Of a DNA stretch of 64,000 nucleotides, positions 26,485 through 35,235 are shown one piece after another. Origin of the DNA: Streptomyces daqingensis. GTDB lineage: Bacteria; Actinomycetota; Actinomycetes; Streptomycetales; Streptomycetaceae. Below the pieces are notes generated by a model that saw only the letters and a program-made list of their open reading frames with translations, had not been told where the DNA came from and did not search any database. Both the position numbers and the translations under genes were made by a program. The stretch is from NCBI RefSeq assembly GCF_014645895.1, contig NZ_BMMP01000002.1:515713-579712 (forward strand), in the 5' to 3' direction. How positions within the stretch are numbered: position 1 is the stretch's first letter; every line of letters begins with the position of its first letter.

Positions 26485-26499
26485 TTCCACAATACGGAA
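26485..26499. promoter_or_regulatory. Putative AllR operator TTCCACAATACGGAA before hyi
   Basis: TTCC-N7-GGAA with the same arms as the sites before allB and malate synthase. It lies 64 bases upstream of the hyi start and inside the divergent promoter region that also serves the leftward regulator pair. Confidence 0.6.
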
Positions 26500-26562
26500 A
26501 CAACCCGCCGCCATCCTCGGACTGCCGCGCACCCCCGGGACTCACGAAAGAAGGCGATCGCC

Positions 26563-27429
26563 GTGGCCCCCGATCCCGCCCGCTCCACCGCCCCGATCGG
26601 CACGAAGCACCGCTTCACCGTCAACCTCTCGATCCTCTTCACCGAACTGCCGCTGCTGCAGCGCCCCGCCGCGGCAGCCGCCGCCGGCTTCACGGCGGTC
26701 GAGCTGTGGTGGCCGTGGCCGGACTCCCCCGTACCGCCGAAGTCCGAACTGGACGCGCTGCGACGGGCGTTGACCGACGCCGGCACCCGCCTGACCGGGC
26801 TGAACTTCTACGCGGGGCAGCTCCCCGGCCCGGACCGCGGAGCGCTCTCGGTGCCGGGCGAGGAGTCGGAGAAGTTCCGCCGCAACGTCGAAGTGGCCGC
26901 GGAATTCGCGCAGTCCACGGGATGCACGGCGCTGAACGCCCTGTACGGCAACCGGGTCCCGGGAGCCGACCCGGCCGACCAGGACCGGCTCGCCCTGGAG
27001 AACCTGACGCTTGCGGCCCGCGCCGCCCACGACGCCGGTGCGGTGCTGCTCGTCGAGGCGCTCAACGCCGTCGAGTCGCCCGGCTGCCCGATCGTCAGCG
27101 CGCCCAAGGCCGTCGAGGTCGCCGACGCGGTCGACGCGGCCACGGGTCTGGGCAACGCGAAGTTCCTGATGGACCTGTACCACCTGGCCATGAACGGCGA
27201 GGACCTCCACAAGGTCATCGACGGCTACACGGAGCGGACCGCGCACGTGCAGATCGCCGACAGCCCGGGCCGGGGCGCCCCCGGCTCAGGAGAGCTGGAC
27301 TTCGACGACCTGCTCGGCCGCCTCACCGCCGCCGGCTACGAGGGCCTCGTCGGCCTGGAGTACAAGCCGGGCGACCGGCCGAGCGAAGCCGCCTTCGACT
27401 GGCTGCCGCGCGCCCTGCGCTCCGCCTGA
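26563..27429 (+). CDS. hyi: Hydroxypyruvate isomerase
   Basis: 288 residues, TIM-barrel xylose isomerase-like fold. Hydroxypyruvate isomerase (EC 5.3.1.22) interconverts hydroxypyruvate and tartronate semialdehyde. Family landmarks: FTVNLSILFTELPLLQRP at the N-terminus, GFTAVELWWPWP, LVEALNA (metal-binding Glu about 163), KFLMDLYHLAMNGEDL, and HVQIADSPGRGAPGSGELDF (about 231-250). GTG 26563 is preferred, after AAGAAGG; a long upstream open frame crosses the operator region and is not coding. It heads the hyi-glxR-gcl operon for glyoxylate use. Confidence 0.93.
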   Translation: MAPDPARSTAPIGTKHRFTVNLSILFTELPLLQRPAAAAAAGFTAVELWWPWPDSPVPPKSELDALRRALTDAGTRLTGLNFYAGQLPGPDRGALSVPGEESEKFRRNVEVAAEFAQSTGCTALNALYGNRVPGADPADQDRLALENLTLAARAAHDAGAVLLVEALNAVESPGCPIVSAPKAVEVADAVDAATGLGNAKFLMDLYHLAMNGEDLHKVIDGYTERTAHVQIADSPGRGAPGSGELDFDDLLGRLTAAGYEGLVGLEYKPGDRPSEAAFDWLPRALRSA

Positions 27430-27553
27430 CGGACCCGCCCGCCGCGCCCCGCCACCCCTCGTCCCGCTGCAACGCCGCCCCCTCGTCGTCACCTCACCCG
27501 TCTCCGCAAGCCCTCCCGTCTCCGCAGCCCGCGACACCGAAAGGCAGTCCCGC

Positions 27554-28477
27554 ATGCCCGTCACCACCACCGCGCCGCACACCGCGGAGCGCACGAAGAT
27601 CGGCTTCATCGGACTCGGCATCATGGGCACGCCCATGGTGCGCAACCTTCTGGCCGCCGGTTACCGCGTCACGGCCTTCGACCTCGACCCGGCGCGGGTG
27701 AAGGCCGTCGCCGCGGACGGAGCCGAGGCCGCCTCCTCCATCCCGGAGGCGGTGCGCGACGCCGACGTCGTCATCACCATGGTCCCCGCCTCCCCTCAGG
27801 TCCAGGAGGTGGTCCTGCACGAGGGCGGCGTCCTGGAGCACATCCCCGCCGGGGGCCTCCTCGTCGACATGTCCTCGATCACTCCGCAGACCTCCGTCGA
27901 CGTGGCGAAAGCCGCCGCCGCCAAGGGAGTCCGGGTGCTCGACGCCCCGGTCTCCGGGGGCGAGGCCGGAGCGGTGGAGGGCGTGCTGTCCATCATGGTG
28001 GGCGGTGAGCGTGAGACGTTCGAGGCCGCCGCTCCCGTCCTGGAGACGCTCGGCAGGACGATCGTGCTGTGCGGGCCGCACGGCTCGGGTCAGACCGTGA
28101 AGGCCGCCAACCAGCTGATCGTCGCCGTCAACATCCAGGCCGTCGCGGAGGCCGTGGTCTTCCTGGAGAAGTCGGGTGTCGACCTGGACGCCGCGCTCGA
28201 CGTGCTGAACGGGGGCCTCGCGGGCTCCACGGTGCTCACCCGCAAGAAGGAGAGCATCCTCGCGGGCGACTTCCGCCCCGGCTTCAAGATCGACCTGCAC
28301 CACAAGGACATGGGCATCGTCACCGACGCCGCGCGCAACGTCGGCGCCGCCGTGCCCGCCGGAGCGCTGCTGGCCCAACTCGTCGGCGCGCTGCGGCAGC
28401 AGGGCGACGGAGGCCTCGACCACTCGGCCCTCGTACGCGGCGTGCGGCGCCTTTCGGGCGAGAAGACGGAGGGCTGA
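27554..28477 (+). CDS. glxR: 2-hydroxy-3-oxopropionate (tartronate semialdehyde) reductase
   Basis: 307 residues of the beta-hydroxyacid dehydrogenase family (EC 1.1.1.60), reducing tartronate semialdehyde to D-glycerate with NAD(P)H. The Rossmann motif GFIGLGIMGTPMVRNL is at about 17-32, the substrate loop DAPVSGGEAGAVEGVL at about 132-147, and the catalytic Lys lies in SGQTVKAANQLIVA (about 176-189). It follows hyi by 124 bases and precedes gcl by three, matching the glyoxylate assimilation pathway. Confidence 0.95.
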   Translation: MPVTTTAPHTAERTKIGFIGLGIMGTPMVRNLLAAGYRVTAFDLDPARVKAVAADGAEAASSIPEAVRDADVVITMVPASPQVQEVVLHEGGVLEHIPAGGLLVDMSSITPQTSVDVAKAAAAKGVRVLDAPVSGGEAGAVEGVLSIMVGGERETFEAAAPVLETLGRTIVLCGPHGSGQTVKAANQLIVAVNIQAVAEAVVFLEKSGVDLDAALDVLNGGLAGSTVLTRKKESILAGDFRPGFKIDLHHKDMGIVTDAARNVGAAVPAGALLAQLVGALRQQGDGGLDHSALVRGVRRLSGEKTEG

Positions 28478-28480
28478 GCC

Positions 28481-30202
28481 ATGGCCCCCAGCAGGATGCC
28501 CGCCATGAACGCCGCGGTCTCCATCATGGTCGACGAGGGCGTGGACATCGCCTTCGGCTGCCCCGGCGCCGCGATCCTCCCGCTGTACAAGGCGATGGAA
28601 GTGGACGGCCGCATACAGCACTTGACCGTCCGCCACGAGGAGGGCGCCGCCCACATGGCCGACGGCTGGGCCCGTACGAACGGCAAGACCGGTGTCGCCA
28701 TCGCCACTTCGGGGCCGGGCGCCACCAACCTGGTCACCGGTCTCTACACGGCGCAGGCGGACTCGATCCCCATGGTCTGCCTGACGGGACAGGCGGTCTC
28801 GCCCAAGCTCCACCAGGAGGCCTTCCAGGCGGTCGACATCGTCGAGATCGCCAGGCCCGTCACCAAGTGGGCAGTGCAGGTCAAGGAGGCGGCGCAGATC
28901 CCGTGGGTCTTCCGCGAGGCCTTCAGGACCGCCCGCACCGGACGGCCCGGACCGGTCCTGATCGACCTGCCGCTGGACATCGCGAAACGGGAGATCACCT
29001 ACGACGCGGAGATCGACACCAGGCTCCCCGTCCCCGCCGTCGAACCCCATCCGCCGCGCGTGGAGCGGGCGTTGGACATGCTGCTCGCGGCCGAGCGGCC
29101 CCTGATCCTGGCCGGCGGGGGCGTCATTCTGGCCGACGCGGGAGCCGAGCTGCGCGAACTCGTGGAGGAGTTGCGCGTTCCCTTCCAGGTGACGCTGATG
29201 GGCAAGGGGGTCATCGAGGACGACCACGAACTCAACCTGGGCACCACCGGCATCCAGACCTCACAGCGGTACGCCAACGCCTCGTTCCTGGAGGCCGACT
29301 TCGTACTGGCCGTCGGCGCGCGCTTCGGCGACCGGCACACGGGCGCGGACATCGGCGTCTACCGGGGCGAACGCACCTTCGTTCACGTCGACATCGAACC
29401 CGGCCAGATCGGGAAGGTCTTCGAACCCGACCTCGGCATCGTCTCCGACGCCGGACTCTTCCTCGCGGCGCTGCTCTCCGAGGCCCGTAAACGGGGGGCC
29501 GCGGCGGACGTCGAGGACTGGGTCGGCCGCTGCAAGGAGCTGAAGCGGACCCTGGTGCGCCGGGAGGACTTCGGCTCGACGCCGGTGAAGGCGCCCCGCG
29601 TCTACAAGGAGATCAACGAAGTCTTCGACGAGGACACCTACTTCGTCACCGCCATCGGGCTCTACCAGATCTGGGGCGGCCAGCATCAGAAGGCGTACCT
29701 GCCGCGCCACTACCAGATCTGCGGCCAGGCGGGCCCCCTCGGCTGGGAGGTGCCCGCGGCCATCGGCGTCAAGAAGGCGCTGGAGGGCATGGGCCGGCCG
29801 GACGCCGAAGTCGTGGGCGTCGTGGGCGACTACGGCTTCCAGTACCTCGTGGAGGAGCTTGCCGTGGCGGCGCAGTACGACGTGCCGTACGTGCTGGTGA
29901 TGCTCAACAACGAGTACCTGGGGCTCATCAGGCAGGCAGAGATCGGATTCGGCATGAACTACCAGGTCGACATCCACTACGACGAGTTCGGCACCGACAA
30001 CGTCAAGCTCATGGAGGCGTACGGCTGTTCGGGCCGGCGCGTGTGGGACCCGGAGGAGATCTCCCCCGCGCTCCAGTGGGCACGAAAGGAGGCCGCCGCC
30101 ACCTCGCGGCCCGTCCTGGTGGAGATCATGATCGAGCGGGAGGCCAACACGCCGCACGGCCCGGACATCGACGCCGTGAAGGAGTTCGAACCCGCCGACT
30201 GA
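28481..30202 (+). CDS. gcl: Glyoxylate carboligase (tartronate-semialdehyde synthase)
   Basis: 573 residues of the thiamine-diphosphate acetohydroxyacid synthase-like family. Gcl (EC 4.1.1.47) condenses two glyoxylates to tartronate semialdehyde and CO2. The match to E. coli Gcl is close along the length: AFGCPGAAILPLYKAM, TSGPGATNLVTGLYTAQADSIPM, NCGQAGPLGWEVPAA-like CGQAGPLGWEVPAAIG, and the ThDP motif GDYGFQYLVEELAVAAQYDVPYVLVMLNN. One striking point is RHEEGAAHMADG: Glu53 stands where E. coli Gcl has Val51. The ATG is three bases after the glxR stop. It is the last gene of the operon. Confidence 0.95.
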   Translation: MAPSRMPAMNAAVSIMVDEGVDIAFGCPGAAILPLYKAMEVDGRIQHLTVRHEEGAAHMADGWARTNGKTGVAIATSGPGATNLVTGLYTAQADSIPMVCLTGQAVSPKLHQEAFQAVDIVEIARPVTKWAVQVKEAAQIPWVFREAFRTARTGRPGPVLIDLPLDIAKREITYDAEIDTRLPVPAVEPHPPRVERALDMLLAAERPLILAGGGVILADAGAELRELVEELRVPFQVTLMGKGVIEDDHELNLGTTGIQTSQRYANASFLEADFVLAVGARFGDRHTGADIGVYRGERTFVHVDIEPGQIGKVFEPDLGIVSDAGLFLAALLSEARKRGAAADVEDWVGRCKELKRTLVRREDFGSTPVKAPRVYKEINEVFDEDTYFVTAIGLYQIWGGQHQKAYLPRHYQICGQAGPLGWEVPAAIGVKKALEGMGRPDAEVVGVVGDYGFQYLVEELAVAAQYDVPYVLVMLNNEYLGLIRQAEIGFGMNYQVDIHYDEFGTDNVKLMEAYGCSGRRVWDPEEISPALQWARKEAAATSRPVLVEIMIEREANTPHGPDIDAVKEFEPAD

Positions 30203-30377
30203 CGCCTGTGGAGGGCCACTCGGCCTCCTCCGGGCGGCCACCCGGTCCTCCGTCTTTCTCCCGCCCCCCTCTTCGGAAATCACGCACTTTCAGGGACGAT
30301 ATGAACTGCGCCGCGCCGCCCCCGGCGGCGCGGCGAGGACCGACTCGTCTCCCCGACCCTCCGCTGGAGCCGAAGAG

Positions 30378-31190
30378 ATGGCAGAAAGCGTGCCCGTGTG
30401 CTGCCCGGAGTGCCGCCGCGAGCACACCTACACTCCGCCGGTCTACCACTGCGACTGCGGCGCGCCCGTCGTACTGCCGCTGCGGCGGGACGTCCCTCCC
30501 GCGCAGGTGCACCACCGCACCTGGGACGACTCCTGGGTCGAGGTGGGGTGTTCAGCGTGCGGCACGTCCGTCCAGTGGCCGCAGCCTGAACTGGGCTGCG
30601 GCTGCGGGACGTTGCTGCGGCTGCCGGTGGCCGCGCACGCGGATCACAGCGGTGCCGGTGCGCTCGGACCCGCCGCACCCGACGCCTCTGACACCCCGGA
30701 CGCCTCCCGCGTACCGCCCGCGTCCACCTCCGGGGCGGCGGGCCGCACCTCGGAGGCCACCGCGACCGGAGCCCTGGAGGAGTGCGCCGGCAAGCGGACC
30801 TCCAGGACGCGGCCCAGCTTCCAGCCCGTCACCATCCGCACCGCACAGGATGCCCGTACGGCGGCCGCTCAGTACCTGCGGTGGCTCGGCTTCGACGCCG
30901 TACGGGTCACGGAGAAGCGCGCCGCCTCAGGGGTGGACCTGCGCGGCGGCGGCATCGTGGCGCACGTCGACCCCTCGACCGATCCGACGGGCTTCGGCGA
31001 CGTCGAGACGCTCTGGCTCAACGGGCTCAACGAGGAGGCGGGCACGGCCTGTTTCTCCCTCGCCGGCTACACGCGGGAGGCCCGGATGCGCGCGGACTCC
31101 CTCGGCGTCGCCCTCTTCGTCCTCGACCTGACGGGCATGCCCCAGGCCGTCAACGACCCGGCGGACGACCTCATCCGCTCGGTGTGCTGA
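30378..31190 (+). CDS. Zinc-ribbon protein with restriction-endonuclease-like domain
   Basis: 270 residues. The N-terminal part (1-85) carries two cysteine clusters (CCPEC with CDCG, then CSACG with CGCG), consistent with a zinc ribbon pair. A disordered Ala/Ser/Thr-rich linker follows (about 88-145). The C-terminal domain (about 155-270) has AQYLRWLGFDAVRVTEKRAASGVDLRGGGIVAHVD, the sequence pattern of Mrr-like or VSR-type PD-(D/E)XK nucleases (GVDL with a following conserved acidic/basic strand), but the usual QxK is not clear (AHVD). It may be a DNA-binding protein rather than an active nuclease. It stands alone between gcl and a DeoR regulator. Confidence 0.65.
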   Translation: MAESVPVCCPECRREHTYTPPVYHCDCGAPVVLPLRRDVPPAQVHHRTWDDSWVEVGCSACGTSVQWPQPELGCGCGTLLRLPVAAHADHSGAGALGPAAPDASDTPDASRVPPASTSGAAGRTSEATATGALEECAGKRTSRTRPSFQPVTIRTAQDARTAAAQYLRWLGFDAVRVTEKRAASGVDLRGGGIVAHVDPSTDPTGFGDVETLWLNGLNEEAGTACFSLAGYTREARMRADSLGVALFVLDLTGMPQAVNDPADDLIRSVC

Positions 31191-31232
31191 GGCCCGGACG
31201 CCCGAGCGGCCGGCGGCCGCGCCCGCCCGCGT

Positions 31233-31991
31233 TCACACCCTCCGGACGACTGCTCCCGCCGCCGCCAGCGCGGCGGTCCCCTCCTCGGGGGCGGCCGCGT
31301 CGGTGACGACGGCGTGCAGGGCGGAGGCCGGCGCGACGAGGGCCAGAGCCGTGCGGGAGAACTTGGCGGCCTCGGCCACGGCGACGACCCTGCGGGCCGA
31401 GGCGATCGCGGCGCGCTTGACCTCCGCGTCGGCCAGGTCGTAGGCCGTCAGACCGTCGGCGGCGGTCAGTCCGCAGCAGCCGACGACGGCGGTGTCGAAG
31501 CGCAGCGACGCGAGAGAGGCCGTGGCCAGCGGGCCGGTCAGAGCCAGTTCGCCCGGACGCGGCAGGCCTCCCGGCACCAGCAGCGTCACCCGGGCGGCGC
31601 CGGCGAGCGCGTTGACGGCGTGCAGGGACAGTGGCATCACGGTGACGCGGCGGTCGCGCAGGACGCGGGCCACCTCCAGGCAGGTGGTGCCGCTGTCGAG
31701 CACGACGGACTCGCCGTCGGCGATGAGGCGGGAGACCTCCTCGGCGATGCGCCGCTTCGCCTCCCCGCCTTCGGCGGCCCGCAGCGCGAACGGCGGCTCC
31801 TGGCCGCGCAGCAGCAGAGAGCGGGCCCCGCCGCGGAAGCGCTCCAGGACCCCCTGCCCGGCCAGCACCTCGAGGTCGCGGCGGACGGTCATCTCCGACG
31901 CCCCTGTCAGCTCGGCCAGTTCGGCCACTCCCACGCTGCCCGCGGCCCGTACGGCGTCCGCGATCCGCTTCAGCCGGTCTGTGCTCACCAT
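31233..31991 (-). CDS. DeoR/GlpR-family transcriptional repressor
   Basis: 252 residues. The N-terminal DeoR helix-turn-helix (about 4-58; VAELAELTGASEMTVRRDLEVLAGQGVLERFRGGA) is the family signature. The C-terminal sugar-phosphate-binding domain follows (DGESVVLDSGTTCLEVARVL, TVMPLSLHAVNAL, AVVGCCGLTAADGLTAYDLADAEVKRA). Such regulators respond to phosphorylated sugars. The ATG 31991 is only 72 bases from the divergent MFS transporter, and the palindrome GAACAA-N5-TTGTTC lies between them, so control of the transporter and itself is likely. The ribosome binding site is weak. Confidence 0.88.
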   Translation of the reverse strand: MVSTDRLKRIADAVRAAGSVGVAELAELTGASEMTVRRDLEVLAGQGVLERFRGGARSLLLRGQEPPFALRAAEGGEAKRRIAEEVSRLIADGESVVLDSGTTCLEVARVLRDRRVTVMPLSLHAVNALAGAARVTLLVPGGLPRPGELALTGPLATASLASLRFDTAVVGCCGLTAADGLTAYDLADAEVKRAAIASARRVVAVAEAAKFSRTALALVAPASALHAVVTDAAAPEEGTAALAAAGAVVRRV

Positions 31992-32001
31992 GACCCGTAG
32001 T

Positions 32002-32018
32002 GAACAACAGCCTTGTTC
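32002..32018. promoter_or_regulatory. Palindrome GAACAA-CAGCC-TTGTTC
   Basis: Perfect 6-5-6 inverted repeat in the short region between the DeoR-type regulator and the MFS gene, a likely operator for that regulator. Confidence 0.6.
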
Positions 32019-32063
32019 GGAACGCCAGTTACGCACAGAGATTCTGTTATGTATGTTCGCTGC

Positions 32064-33302
32064 ATGGCACGTTCGCTTCGTCTCGCCCGCTGGGCCACCT
32101 TCCTCTACTTCGGGCTGAACGGCTTCGTCATGGGGATGTGGGTGGTCCACATCCCGGTGATCGAGAACCGGGTGGGCGTCAGTCACGCCGGACTCGGCTG
32201 GCTGCTGCTGCTCCTCGGCGCGGGAGCCTTCGCCGGCATGCAGCTCGCCGGGCCCCTCACCGACCGGCTCGGCCTGCGTATCGCCGTGCCCGCCGGGGCG
32301 GTCCTGTGCAGCGCGTCGCTCGCCCTGCCCGGCCTCGCGACCGGAGCCGCCGCCCTGGGCGGCGCACTGGTGGTCTTCGGGTTCGGCAACGGCTGCCTGG
32401 ACGTCGCCATGAACGCGCACGCGGTCCACGTCGAACGCGCCTACCGGCGCCCCGTCATGTCGGCCTTCCACGCCGTCTTCTCGATCGGCGGCGTGCTCGC
32501 CGCCCTGGTCTGCGCACGGACGCTCAGCCGGGGCCTTCCCCCTGAGGTCACACTCGGCGTGGTGGCCGCGCTGGGGACGGCGGCGGGCCTGCTCGCTGCA
32601 CCCGCACTGCTGCGGACCGCGCGTTCCGGGGGCGTCACGAAGTCCGCGGAAGGCCGGCGGCGCCGGTCCCGGACGCCCGCCCGGACGTGGGCGCTGGCCG
32701 TTCTCGCGCTGATACTGATGCTCGCCGAGGGAGTGGCCAACGACTGGTCGACGCTGCACCTCCGCGACTCCCTCGACGCACCCGCCGCCACTGCCGCCCT
32801 CGCCTACGGCGCCTTCGCCACGGCGATGACGGCGGGCAGGCTGCTGGCCGACCGGGTCGCCGGCCGCTTCGGAGCCGTCGCCGTGCTGCGCTACGGCTCG
32901 GCCGTCGCGGCGGCCGGGCTCGGCACGGCGGCGCTGTCGCCCTGGACCGCCGCCGCACTCGCCGGATGGGGCCTGTTCGGTCTCGGGCTCTCCGGATGCG
33001 TCCCCCAGCTCTTCAGCGCGGCCGGGCACGCCGAACCCGAGAACGCGGCGACCAACGTCTCCCGCGTCGCCGGCCTGGGCTACCTCGGGATGCTCGCGGG
33101 GCCCGCCCTCATCGGGGCGCTCACCCACCTCGCCCCGCTCAACCTCGTGCTGCTCCTGCCGGTGGCGCTGTGCGTAGTCGGCGCGGCCGCGGCGGGCATC
33201 CTGCACACCGGCACCGGCACCGAGGCCCCCACCGGCTCCGGCCCCGACGCTCCACGCGAACCCGCCCCGCCCGAGCGGAGCGCCGCGGGCGACCGCAGCT
33301 GA
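32064..33302 (+). CDS. MFS transporter
   Basis: 412 residues with about 12 membrane helices. The loop 2-3 motif GPLTDRLGLRIAVPAGA and repeated Gly-rich helices are of the major facilitator type; FLYFGLNGFVMGMWVVHIPVIENRVGVSHAGLGWLLLLLGAG resembles the group annotated as fucose/sugar-like MFS permeases without close experimental precedent. The start is uncertain: ATG 32064 (MARSLRLARW) fits the topology, ATG 32049 is also in frame, and neither has a Shine-Dalgarno sequence, so a leaderless transcript is possible. The divergent DeoR regulator suggests a sugar or nucleoside substrate. Confidence 0.85.
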   Translation: MARSLRLARWATFLYFGLNGFVMGMWVVHIPVIENRVGVSHAGLGWLLLLLGAGAFAGMQLAGPLTDRLGLRIAVPAGAVLCSASLALPGLATGAAALGGALVVFGFGNGCLDVAMNAHAVHVERAYRRPVMSAFHAVFSIGGVLAALVCARTLSRGLPPEVTLGVVAALGTAAGLLAAPALLRTARSGGVTKSAEGRRRRSRTPARTWALAVLALILMLAEGVANDWSTLHLRDSLDAPAATAALAYGAFATAMTAGRLLADRVAGRFGAVAVLRYGSAVAAAGLGTAALSPWTAAALAGWGLFGLGLSGCVPQLFSAAGHAEPENAATNVSRVAGLGYLGMLAGPALIGALTHLAPLNLVLLLPVALCVVGAAAAGILHTGTGTEAPTGSGPDAPREPAPPERSAAGDRS

Positions 33303-33346
33303 CGGGGCACGGCCCGGCCCGCGACCCGCGACCCGCGACCCGCGGT

Positions 33347-35038
33347 TCAGCGTTCTTCGCGGTACTCCTCGCCTGGCTCTCCCGCGGCGTGCGCCCGCAG
33401 TTCGACGCGCCGGATCTTGCCGGAGATCGTCTTGGGCAGCTCCGCGAACTCGATGACCCGGACCCGCTTGTAGGGCGCGAGCGTCTCCCGTGAATGCGCG
33501 AAGAGCGTCTTCGCGGTCTCCGGCCCGGGCTCCCATCCTGAGGCGAGCACCACGTACGCCTTGGGCACCGCCAGCCGCACCGGGTCGGGCGAGGGCACCA
33601 CGGCGGCCTCCGCCACGGCCTCGTGCTCCAGCAGTGCGCTCTCCAGCTCGAACGGGGAGATCTTGTAGTCGCTCGCCTTGAAGACGTCGTCGGAGCGGCC
33701 GACGTAGGTGATGTAGCCGTCCTCGTCACGGCTGCCGATGTCGCCGGTGCGGTAGTAGCCGTCCGCCATGGCCTCGGCCGTCCGCTCCTCGTCCCCCCGG
33801 TAGCCGGTCATCAGACCGACGGGACGGTGCGAGAGGTCGAGGCAGATCTCGCCCTCCTCGACGCCGGGACGGCCGGTGACGGGGTCGAGCAGCGTCACCT
33901 CGAAGCCGGGCATGGGACGTCCCATGGAGCCCGGCTTGAGCTGCTGCCCCGGGGAGTTGGCGACCTGGACCGCCGTCTCCGTCTGGCCGAAGCCGTCCCG
34001 GATGCTCGTGCCCCAGGCGCGGCGCACGTGCTCGATGACCTCGGGGTTGAGGGGTTCCCCGGCGGCCACGACCTCGCGGGGCACTGCCTGCAGCCGGCTC
34101 AGGTCGGCCTGGATCAGCATCCGCCACACGGTGGGCGGGGCGCAGAAGCTCGTGACGCCGGCGGCCTCGATCTCGGCCAGCAGCCGTTCCGCGTCGAACC
34201 GCGCGTAGTTGTAGATGAAGATCGTCGCCTCGGCGTTCCACGGGGCGAAGAAGTTGGACCACGCGTGCTTGGCCCAGCCCGGCGAGGAGATGTTGAGATG
34301 CACGTCGCCCGGCTGCAGGCCGATCCAGTACATCGTGGCCAGATGGCCGACCGGGTAGGAGAGATGCGTGTGCTCCACCAGCTTCGGCTGCGCGGTCGTC
34401 CCCGAGGTGAAGTAGAGGAGCAACGTGTCGTCGCCGCGCGTGGGGCCCTCGGGTTCGTACCCGGCGGACGCGTCGTAGGCGTCCTCGTACGCGAGCCACC
34501 CCTCCGGCAGCCCGCCGCCGCCACCGACGCCGATGCGCGTGTAGTCGCCTGCGACCGTCGCGAACTTCGGCGCGTCCTCCGCCCGTACGACCACGTGCCG
34601 GGCCTCGCCGCGCTCGATGCGGTCCGCCAGGTCGTGGGGGCCGAGCAGCGGCGTCGCGGGGATGACGACGGCGCGCAGCTTCATGCAGGCGAGCAGCGTC
34701 TCCCACAGTTCGACCTGGTTGCCCAGCATCAGGATGACGCGGTGGCCCGGTGCGACTCCCCGCGAACGCAGCCAGTTGGCGACCCGGTCGGAGCGGACGC
34801 GCATCTCGTCGAACGAGTAGCGGGCGGAGGTGCCGTCCTCCTCGACGATGTGCAGGGCGGTGCGGTCGGCCCTGTCCCGCGCGACGGCGTCGAACCAGTC
34901 GAGCGCCCAGTTGAAGTGCGCGGGACGGGGCCACTCGAACTCCGCACGGGCGCCGTCGTAGTCGGTCCGGTGCCGCAACAGGGCGTCACGGGCCGCGCGG
35001 AAGGCGTCGGTGGGGCTGGCGGACTCGGTGGCCGTCAT
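33347..35038 (-). CDS. AMP-dependent acyl-CoA synthetase
   Basis: 563 residues, ANL superfamily. P-loop-like YFTSGTTAQPKLVEHTHLSYPVGH (about 215-238), the aromatic motif DGFGQTETAVQ, YRTGDIGSRDEDGYITYVGRSDDVFKASDYKISPFELES (about 425-465), and the catalytic Lys in PKTISGKIRRVELR (about 541) are all present. The profile is that of acetyl- or medium-chain acyl-CoA synthetases, activating a carboxylic acid through an acyl adenylate. The ATG 35038 follows GAGGAG. It is divergent from the DHA2 transporter. The substrate is not deducible; a short-chain acid from the neighbouring catabolism is possible. Confidence 0.9.
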   Translation of the reverse strand: MTATESASPTDAFRAARDALLRHRTDYDGARAEFEWPRPAHFNWALDWFDAVARDRADRTALHIVEEDGTSARYSFDEMRVRSDRVANWLRSRGVAPGHRVILMLGNQVELWETLLACMKLRAVVIPATPLLGPHDLADRIERGEARHVVVRAEDAPKFATVAGDYTRIGVGGGGGLPEGWLAYEDAYDASAGYEPEGPTRGDDTLLLYFTSGTTAQPKLVEHTHLSYPVGHLATMYWIGLQPGDVHLNISSPGWAKHAWSNFFAPWNAEATIFIYNYARFDAERLLAEIEAAGVTSFCAPPTVWRMLIQADLSRLQAVPREVVAAGEPLNPEVIEHVRRAWGTSIRDGFGQTETAVQVANSPGQQLKPGSMGRPMPGFEVTLLDPVTGRPGVEEGEICLDLSHRPVGLMTGYRGDEERTAEAMADGYYRTGDIGSRDEDGYITYVGRSDDVFKASDYKISPFELESALLEHEAVAEAAVVPSPDPVRLAVPKAYVVLASGWEPGPETAKTLFAHSRETLAPYKRVRVIEFAELPKTISGKIRRVELRAHAAGEPGEEYREER

Positions 35039-35235
35039 CGTCACTCCTCGGATCCCGCGATGCGCCTGTCGCTCGACGCGCCGGCCACACCGCCGTTTCA
35101 CACTGCCGGTACATACTTCCCGCTCGCTCCGCCGGACCGGCCGTCCGTCGGCGCTGCCCGTCATCCTCAGTCACCGGACGGACGTCACACCACCCCCGAG
35201 CAGCAGTCCGTGCAGTGGACAGGGATGCTGGAGGG

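Noticed and set aside
33316..33346. Short tandem GCGACCC repeats between convergent genes
   Set aside because: Only about three units of 7 bases in very GC-rich DNA; no clear hairpin or function, probably simple slippage.
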